This document shows, one piece after another, positions 55,808-64,000 of a stretch of 64,000 bases of DNA (position 1 is its first letter; each line of letters begins with the position of its first letter). The notes beneath the pieces are model-generated. The model had not been told where the DNA came from. It searched no databases and saw only the letters and a program-made list of their open reading frames with translations. The stretch covers positions 53,999-117,998 of the forward strand of contig NMRB01000629.1 of assembly GCA_002633025.1 (NCBI GenBank). The letters run 5' to 3'. The position numbers and the translations under genes are program-made. Source of the DNA: Notospermus geniculatus. Its lineage: Eukaryota > Nemertea > Pilidiophora > Heteronemertea > Lineidae.

Positions 55808-57683
55808 ATGTTTGCGGACACTCTTCTCATTGTATTTATTTCTATATGTACTGCATTATTGGGGGAAGGTATGGAATACTTATTAGCTGATATAGTGAAA
55901 CACAAAGAAAAAAGAAGACATGAAAGAGAGGATGCAGCATGTAGGCCTACAGCCATGACAGCATGATGATGTACAGCATGATGTACAGCACATACATAGT
56001 ATACATATGCACACACACTGGTCACTCCAAGACATACATGTACATTTGCCCTTGTTCGCAGACACTGACGCAGTTGTTGTTATATTTTTTTCAGGTCTAA
56101 CTTGGCTGCTGGTCTACAGGACGGACAAATATCAGAAGCTCAAAGCAGAGGTTGATAAACAGAGTAAAAAACGTATGTTTCAAATCAATCGACCTAGGCC
56201 TACCTCCTAGGCCTAGGCCTAGTATTATATTAAACACTAGAGTTGATCCCAATGTGATTGGCCCAATGATTGATTGTTTTATAGAGAGCAACAGAGGTAG
56301 CTGGAAGCTGCTGTTGACTCATTTTAAAGCTAACATTATCTCTTGAAAATGTCATCATTTTCAGTGGAAAGGCAGAAGGAAAGTACAACTGAAAGTGCTG
56401 ACCGGAGTCAGAAAAAGAAGCTAGGTAAATGATGAAGGTGGTGATTTGTAACAAACATCTTCTCTTCTCAACGCTCTGTCTGATCTGGACATGTCTCACT
56501 TAGTACTTTCCTGAGGTTTTCAGGGTTTTATGTAACAGGGGTTCTTAACCTACCGGTACTCACTTGTCCCACAGGGTGCTTAGGGCAGCAAGTCCTTAGC
56601 ATTTCTGATGTTGGGTTGACTTCTTACTACTCTATTTTGATGACACAAATGTGGCACACTTATGTGATGTATATGGCTGTATGTAGTTGATTTTATCATT
56701 CAATTTCAGAACGACAAGAAGAGAAATTAAAGACAAACAATAGAGATTTATCCTTGGTAAGTGATTGCGCCCTCTTTACAGGTGTTGGGATTTGGATAGT
56801 TGTGTTCATGTTTGTTTGCATGATCAGAAAAACTTAGTTTCGGTAGTCGAAACACTCAGTCCATTAAAATATGCTCTATCTTGTTGGTTTATTTCAGGTG
56901 AAAATGAAGTCAATGTTTGCCATTGGATTTGCTTTCACTGCCTTACTTAGCATGTTCAATTCAATGTAAGTGCCACACTTTAACTGATTGTCTTTGTGTA
57001 GTGGTTGAAATGAGAAATGCATTCGTCAATTCTGATAGAAGAATCACTGTAGGACAGAGGCTCACCAACTAAACAGCATAACTATCAGCTGTTGCAGACT
57101 CGCAAGTGCAAGTTTGCTGCCAGTTCTGTTTGAAATGATTGTTTCTCATCATCAACTTCTTTCCATTTCAGATTCGATGGAAGAGTCGTTGCCAAATTGC
57201 CGTTCGTGCCCATCTCGTGGTTACAAGGAATCTCCCACCGAAACCTCATGGGAACCGACTATACAGATTGTTCCTTTATCTTTCTCTATATTCTCTGCAC
57301 TATGTCAATCAGACAGGTGAGTTTACTTTCTATGTTGGCACTGCTCCATTTGAGGTCTCTCCTGAGAGTTGGCTCTCATTGGCCAGTTCATCATTGTTGG
57401 TTTCCTAAGACTCGCGCTTTGACCAGTGACAGGAATGATTGCCCATTGTTGCCTGTGGTTGAGTTGTCCACAGAGAGCCAAGTTGTGTAAGAAAACTTTT
57501 GCGTGGACATTGTGGAGGTTTATTTATTGACCTTGCTACGTTCAAAGCTTTGTCCTGTTTGTTCATTAATGATCTCTATCTCCATTCCAGAACGTACAAA
57601 AACTCCTGGGCTTTGCTCCATCTCGATCAGCGAACAAGCAAAGTGGTGGTTTGTTCATGCCACCAACGACACAAGGAAAGTGA
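55808..57683 (+). CDS. TMCO1: TMCO1, calcium load-activated calcium channel
   Basis: ER membrane protein reported to release excess ER calcium and to belong to a multipass-protein translocon. Exons: 55808-55868, 56095-56172, 56365-56424, 56710-56756, 56898-56965, 57172-57316 and 57591-57683, giving 183 residues (vertebrate form 188). The order is a first transmembrane helix (LLIVFISICTALLGEG), TWLLVYRTDKYQKLKAEV, a charged coiled coil (KKLERQEEKLK), then the second helix (SMFAIGFAFTALLSMFNSIF), a conserved loop FDGRVVAKLPFVPISWLQG and a third hydrophobic segment (DCSFIFLYILCTMSIRQ). It ends in a glycine/proline-rich tail with MPPTTQGK. Very strongly conserved, so the model is secure. Confidence 0.97.
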
Positions 57684-57926
57684 AATACTGGGAATAATTC
57701 ACTTAACAGAGACATCATGTGACATTCTGGGGTTTTGTGAACTGGTCTCTGTCGCTGTTAAGATTCCAGGAGAAAGCATTCATTGATGATTTCTCCTCTC
57801 AGTAACCTGACAAGCAAGCTTAAAACTTGAAGTTTCAGTCACCACCAGGATTGTTTGCGGTGAAACCCATCACTAAATGTAATTGTCATCACTAATATAT
57901 ATGTACACAGATTTTAACTTCACTTT

Positions 57927-57943
57927 AATAAAGTATGAATAAA
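57927..57943 (+). terminator. TMCO1: TMCO1 polyadenylation signals
   Basis: Two AATAAA hexamers five bases apart about 245 bases after the stop codon. Confidence 0.65.
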
Positions 57944-59504
57944 GTCATGTTAATTCGTTCATTAGGCTTTTTCCCCTCTTCCTTACTCAACTAACTACCA
58001 AAGTACCGTGGTGCATGTCCTTGCATTAACTACTCTCCGAGACAGTGATCTGATTGGCTCTCAGGAGGAGGTTCACCAAGGAACCCAAGTGATTCAACGC
58101 TGCTCTCCTTAACAACAGAAGGCCAACATTTAATCCCATTCCTCACATTTGCTGAGTACTAGTATTCCGCGAGGACTTCATGCTCTGATTTCTGACAGGA
58201 GTTGCCAGTCTTTCCCCAACGCCACCGTTCGTTTTGATTACATATTCAGTCGGGCATGTTTGGAAGCATGGATGACATCAGTACTGTGATATATTTCTGA
58301 TGACATCTAGGTCAAGTGGCACTTCCTGTGTAGAGAGTCATGATAAGTAGGCCTACTCGTGATAAGGGGTAAACAACCTCAATGAACACAAGAACTTTCA
58401 AAGGATATAACATGTTGCTGCATACGCTGGAGAACCCCGAACCCATTCACTTCATGCACTGGTGTCGGACCCTAGAAATATCCAGACAGAAGGAATAACT
58501 TGTGGGTAAATAAGAACAAGTTGTACTTCTCTTTTCTAATCAGCAGCTACAGGTTCTCACTTCATGAATTGAAAATGTAAAGAATAAAGTACACACACAG
58601 AAAGTCACTATCAAAAGAATTTATCATCACAGCACATATAAATACATCATGATTGTGTAAAATATGTACAGCCAAAAAAAAGAATGATGGTCATTGATAA
58701 CCCAGCTTCAATGAGCAGAATAAGCACTAGAAAGTGTCACTTTCAGGGACCATCTATCGTACACTGATTGAGTAGCTGCCTTATACAGAGACCACATACC
58801 TCCACCTTGATCAGGTCTGTTGCTGACAGATAATTGCGGCAACAAGTTGACTGATCTTCTTTCCTGGCGGCGCACACGTGCGACAAAAATGGGGGCGACT
58901 ACCGATGCAACTAATACGTCACATGCGATGATTACCTTTGAGGTCGATCAGTGATGTCATCCACGACACCACTGATCTTCCAAGGAAGCATTTGTCGCAA
59001 ACGAGTCAACAAAAACTAAAAAAAAATAAAAATATGTTCAGTTGCTGCTTTGGTCGCAAGGCCGGTCGCCTAGAAAATTGCTCGCAAAATCGCAAGTGTG
59101 TGCCACCCTTTACTGTGTTTTATCCACAGCTATAGGAGATCATGAAATCGGTGAACTCTTCAACCCAAAGGCCTACTGAGGACTTGTGAATACACTGAGG
59201 TTTCTTCAGATCATGTAGGCCTACTCGTGGAAGCGTCCCCAGCAAAAGCGATATGTTGAAAATAATTCTGAGCAGTGTAATGATTGTACAACGCATATTC
59301 AGTTGTACGTGTATAGAAGTCCAGTACAGATGTACTACATGAGATAGTATGGGTGAAGATGATTATATTTTGATTAATACTGAAAGCTGAATTACCTCTA
59401 TTATGCACGTAATTCATGAACACCTTATCATAGCTTCTGAACTGAACTTCACTCCCTCTTCCACTCGCCAACTTCATCAAGAGTTTACCATTAAATCACA
59501 ACGA
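57944..59504. other. spacer between convergent TMCO1 and FOXRED1
   Basis: The convergent genes end here. I see no coding exon between about 57980 and 59504. The right part should be the FOXRED1 3' UTR; short frames near 58938-59480 have no supporting domain or splice signals. Confidence 0.5.
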
Positions 59505-62500
59505 TCACACAATATTTGTTTCATACATGGGTTTATCATCGAGGAAGCGTTCAAATCTAAAACACGACAAATCAATCGTCTGGTATCCACCCTCGTAGAT
59601 GAGTTCCATGATAGCTCGCCCGATGGCGGGAGCATGCTGGAGACCATGTCCGCTTGATCCATTACAGAATATAAAGTTCTTTAGATAAGGATGCGACCCA
59701 ATGATGAGATTTTCATCCATGTAATTATAATCATAGTAACCAGCCCAAGCATTCTTCACCTGCAAATATACAAATACATGTACTATTGTATACTTCTCTT
59801 TTAAACCTTTCACTGCTGTATCAATACCTGATGAAGACATACATGTAGTAAGTGTCGAAAGCTTGTATCGGGTCTTCGGACCAATAAACAGTTGATCTTC
59901 AACAAGGTGTCGCACTCATTTTCTAAGTATTGCAACAATAAGATCAACAACGCGGCAACCTGCTACGTATCCAAAATATGTTTAACCAACTCAGTACCTT
60001 TATTTCCTCAAATCCTTTTACTCTCTGAGCAAGCACAGGCCATATTTTCTTGTCAAAGAATTCATAATCCACGTCTAACGTTTGATTGGAAGGTTCTTCC
60101 TCGGGCTGAAAGAGCAAATCAGTGAATCACAGTTAATTAAATTGGGTATTTCCAAAAATAGATAAGTGAGCGAATATCTATTTTTTTGTATTTCGTAGAT
60201 TGTTAGAGTGCTGCTCAGACATGTCAGACAGCAACCTGAATATCAGGCTGAGTGGTCCCAGTAAGAGTCAGCGATGAAGGTATCCTGACCTCAGTAAATT
60301 AACCCCTTCTCGAGTAGCAAGATTCTCTCTGCACTCCTAACCTTATGGTTCCCTCGAAGGCAGTTGTTTATATTCATGTAAGTTTGTTACCATCGGCTTC
60401 AAGCCCTGCCATTGGCTATGGTTTATGAATATCACAACACCCACGAGATGGACGCTCAAACGAAAACAAAATATACAGACAGAGAAAGCAAACAGAAAGT
60501 GTAAACGGCCATGGATTAGCATTGAGTTAATTTATACATCAAGGAATATATACAATAAAGGATCATATCCCAATAAAAGTATCATAGCCCAGATCTTTGC
60601 TTCCAACATTTTCTTTTTGGCAATTAGGAATGAAAATGGAAGGATGGAACATGTACAACAAAATACATGAGGCCCCTCATGTATTGCATATATGATGATT
60701 GGATGGATGCCGAGCCAGTTTTTTTCCTTGTCATGACGTTTTATTTCATGTGCACAGGCACAGGGTGGCCTTCCCGTTCAGTATTAAACAGGTTTTGATG
60801 TGCGTGATGCTGATGCAAGCTTTCCAAGCCCCGTTATCAGATGCTAAGAATGAACCAAGCCTAACAATAGCATGATTAACACAAAGGACTGTCTTTGTCA
60901 CACCGACAGCCTTGAGACACTTCAGCCTGTCATCCTCCCACTGCAAGGCTTTGGTCTCGCCCCTTCATACACTCCCACACTTTATGTGGGAGCGTATGAA
61001 GAGGATCGAGACCAAAGCCCTGCGGTCGGAGGATAGAGTTAGTACTCAGGAGTTAGTTCAAAACAAAATGAGCAAGAGCTGATGAAAAATACATCAAGAC
61101 AGTGTGAAAAATACCTTAACGGCAGGGAAACACACAAACAGGTTTCTGCCAACACTCACTGCTGGGTATCTCAGCCTCTGCACCAACTCAGGAGTCAACA
61201 GAGTATGTCTTCGATGAAAACTTATGATAGTCATACAAAGTTATCATCAGGTGTAAAGTAAGTGAGTAGATCATGATTCGATGCTACTGGGTTCAACACC
61301 CACTACATGTACACGTGAGAAAACACCACCAATGTACATCATGATCCAAAAACCTGACTTCACTTTTGCTCATGAAGTGTCAGTGTCAGTGATATTGCAA
61401 TGCCTTCTGACCCTGTATCTGACAAATTCTTTGAACGTCCCTATATCTGAGTGTAGCGTAAGGTTAATCACGTTTTACGTTACGTTTCACATTTTCGAAT
61501 GCTGGCAAGAACTCTGCAACAGAAGCAAGGAGAGCAGAGAGGACATATACCACTAAATCGCTTATTGGTACATTAGGTGATGTGCCTGCGATGAAATGTC
61601 CACCAAGTCCTTCTTTTCTGAAGTATATTCCGCTGGGGTCAACAACCATTGGAGTACTCAAGCCTGGTCCTTTGGGGGCATGAAACGCATACACAAAACG
61701 CTTCCTATAAAATAAAAAGAATGTGAAGTTATGCTTTCCACTGTTACACGGTATCAAAGCATTTCATATTACCATGATTACCCCAGCCTCTCCAGAAACC
61801 TTTCTGGGGACCTCACAAAGTGGCTCATTCACAAAGCATTCACTTGATTCTGTTAGACCCACTGCAGGGGCGGATCCATGAATTCGGAAAAGAGGGGGCG
61901 CACTGTGCTAGAAACATTGAAATCTGCGGTGAATTTCAATGATTTGCTCCAAGTTTCAAAATTTCGCGGTCGATTTTACAGATTTGTTGGCTGAAAGGGG
62001 GCGTGCGCCGGGTGCACCCCTTGGATCCGCGCCTGCATTGGGTGCATAACGTGGCGACTTGGCTGGCCTTCTTGTGACAATCTTGACCTGAGTGGGTTTT
62101 ATACTTCATTGCAGGTCCGCTGTTTTGGACGTATGGGTGAGAACTTACCGCGGCTCAACAGGCAGTGGAATCTTAAACAAGTCTTCTCCCATCCCAATAC
62201 CAGCTAGCTCAGCGATGTGTCCGGCCCATGGACCGGCTGCATTCACTACAAATACTGTTGAAATTGTATGAATCTCATTCCCTGGCGATAAAACCTGAAA
62301 AAGATAACAAAACTGAGTAAAACTGAGGAGTCATTGTCATGTTTTATCTTGTACTCACGAGTCATTGTCATGTTTTATCTTGTACTCACGAGTCATTGTC
62401 ATGTTTTATCTTGTACTCATGAGTCGTTGTCACGTTTTATCTTGTACTCATGTGAAAATCAACCATTTCAAAGTGTGTATTTCACAACAAGTAACATTTT

Positions 62501-63569
62501 CAAAAGGCTTGTTTTTACTTACATTAACATATCTTAGCACCTTTTTCTCCGTGATCTCTCCACCTGACCCGTGGGTTCGATCCGACAGAAAATCAAACCC
62601 CGATACCTCACCCTGAATGTACTTAACACCAAGAGACTGAGCTTTGCTTTTAAAGGCATTAAGCAAGCACCATGGGTCAAACCATCCCTCGTTCTCTACT
62701 CCTGAAAAAGGATGCGAGAAAAATGAGGGTATGGCAGTATCTACATATGTTAGATTAAATAGTAACTCAACTCATGAAGAAAGTTGCCATCTTAGTTTTG
62801 GTACAAATATACATTTACATACCATATGTTCCAGCTTCAATGTCTTCTGTACCCAACCACGGCCATTTCCCCCTCAACTGCTCCGCAGACATGAACTCAA
62901 CCGCTGCTCCCATATCTCTGAAATACAAACACAATGATCATCATGATGAATAGAAAAACTTGCATCTACCGTACATGCATATGATGGCCAGGGCACCTGG
63001 GTGGCCTGTAACATTGGACACCCACCTTCGCCCACCACATCTGACCCTGAATGGCTCTCATCATGACCATCACACTGGACACCTCACTCACCGTTGAGTT
63101 TTGTAATTCTTCTCAAGGCACTCGACTCCGTTTTTTGTCGCCAGGAAGAGGTAGCCTTGTGGGTTGAACTGAACATCCGGTGGGTCCATATCTGGCAAGA
63201 ACATGAAGAATTAAGAGGGTTGGAAATATTTCGTTTTTGGCACATTCTGTCAAAGTGCTCCATAGTTCAGACACGATGCTTAAAAATGCTGAATTTATTA
63301 TGGAGAATAATGTAGCTTTATAACTGACAAGACTCGAGGCATGTACAAACAATGAAGGACTCTGGATAGTTTCGCCATGGCTCAAATCATTCATCACACT
63401 CTCACTGCCAGGCCTATCCATGATAATCTCTGAACTCACCAAAAACGCTGAGATGTTGCTTGATATTCCGTAAAAAATCTGCACCAAACATCGACATCTG
63501 GATGTTCTCGGGGATAGAAAACTGTTGCCGGATGCCCCCCACAGACAGGACGGTCGAGGATTGGGTATA
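59505..63569 (-). CDS. FOXRED1: FOXRED1, FAD-dependent oxidoreductase (5' exons outside window)
   Basis: FOXRED1 is a mitochondrial flavoprotein needed for respiratory complex I assembly. Eight exons visible: 63569-63440, 63191-63092, 62917-62823, 62701-62523, 62294-62149, 61704-61572, 60105-59998, 59759-59505, all in phase, 381 residues to the stop; human has 486, so roughly the first 100 residues, including the dinucleotide-binding GxGxxG motif, lie beyond 64000. Visible hallmarks of the DAO superfamily: [97 protein letters not shown] and the terminal [17 protein letters not shown]. The donor at 61572 (AAT|GTACCA) was chosen by phase and similarity. A tandem repeat (62333-62452) and a MITE (61865) lie in introns. 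Confidence 0.93.
60932..61036. repeat. hairpin repeat in FOXRED1 intron
   Basis: Arms ATCCTCCCACTGCAAGGCTT and AAAGCCCTGCGGTCGGAGGAT, with a second inner pair CATACACTCCCACA / TGTGGGAGCGTATG around the centre TTTA. A diverged relative is at 14220-14440. Confidence 0.7.
61865..62034 (-). mobile_element. hAT-like MITE of the CAGGGGCGGATCC family, cleanest copy
   Basis: Ends CAGGGGCGGATCCA and TGGATCCGCGCCTG form 14-base inverted repeats with one mismatch. The interior has CTAGAAACATTGAAATCTGC and GATTTGTTGGCTGAAAGGGG. Opposite orientation to the copies at 9255, 10416, 39395 and 52279. Confidence 0.7.
62333..62452 (+). repeat. 31-bp tandem repeat, about four units
   Basis: Units of GAGTCATTGTCATGTTTTAT followed by CTTGTACTCAC in a FOXRED1 intron. 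Confidence 0.9.
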
Positions 63570-64000
63570 CTGTAATAGAAGGATACAATATGACTTACGG
63601 TGTCCACCATGACCATGTCATGCTCAGTAGTGGAGACAAAGTGTGACAGTGGGGTTCGTAAGAACACCGGATCGGACCAAATCGGAGCATAAAGTCACCG
63701 AATCGGAATCAACTAACATTCATTTTTCTTCGTAAATGCAAGAACCATGAATTATAATGACTTAGAAATAAAAATAAAAAGGCAAATTTCAATTTTAACG
63801 TTGCATTTTGTAAGAAATCTACCATCTGAAACAAGCATGCTGTCGCGCAAAGACGGTAAGCACTGTAGCGCCACGACTGTGTTGACGGCAGATATGGGAA
63901 CTACATGTAGCTGCTGACATTAGCCTGGCTTTTGAACAACAGCCAGAACTCGAGTTCATTCATCAATAAAAACAATTATCTCCCGGATGATACGCAATAT
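63570..64000. other. FOXRED1 intron at window edge
   Basis: Upstream (minus-strand sense) of the first visible FOXRED1 exon. No exon with the expected FAD-binding motif is found here, so this is taken as intron. Ends in TTAGCCTGGC-type sequence near 63930 that faintly resembles the TTAGNCTGG foldback ends. Confidence 0.5.

Noticed and set aside
61110-61235. Possible minus-strand exon reading [14 protein letters not shown] in a FOXRED1 intron
   Set aside because: FOXRED1 is complete and in phase without it and I know no matching segment in the family. It might be another alternative exon but is unsupported.

Overview
This is eukaryotic genomic DNA. Genes are split by short GT-AG introns (about 0.1-5 kb), there are no bacterial-type operons, and introns and spacers are full of inverted-repeat mobile elements, tRNA-derived repeats and minisatellites. 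Protein similarity, compact genes and the very frequent TAGGCCTA and TACATGTA words suggest a marine invertebrate deuterostome (echinoderm, hemichordate or cephalochordate). I cannot name the species. Gene models were built by hand from translated exons, splice sites and phase; several were confirmed because the summed exon lengths are a multiple of three.

Layout: 1-3940 repeats, including a telomere-like array present twice around a single N. 4040-15659 (+) EVI5-type Rab GAP. 15660-22128 gene-poor and repeat-rich. 23833-28340 (-) a BTB/C2H2 zinc-finger gene whose 3' end is tandemly duplicated (22240-23518). 28341-31193 repeats. 31194-49292 (-) EDEM3, the ER mannosidase-like protein of ER-associated degradation, complete from signal peptide to C-terminal KDEL; about 1.9 kb around its PA-domain exons is present twice, joined by an N. 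Inside its 4.7 kb intron, on the opposite strand, sit two single-exon paralogous genes for small membrane-anchored coiled-coil proteins of unknown function. 49716-50924 (+) PIN1 prolyl isomerase, divergent from EDEM3. 52668-54784 (-) a phytanoyl-CoA-dioxygenase-family oxygenase. 55808-57683 (+) TMCO1, an ER calcium channel. 59505-63569 (-) FOXRED1, a mitochondrial FAD oxidoreductase, whose 5' exons lie beyond the right edge.

The neighbours share no single pathway. EDEM3 and TMCO1 both act at the ER, but nothing here shows co-regulation except the short head-to-head EDEM3/PIN1 spacer. The least explained element is the nested pair of 11-residue-repeat membrane genes. Several other oddities (the doubled EDEM3 exons, doubled telomere-like block, one-base frame breaks in EVI5 and the zinc-finger gene) may be assembly or sequencing artefacts and are labelled so.
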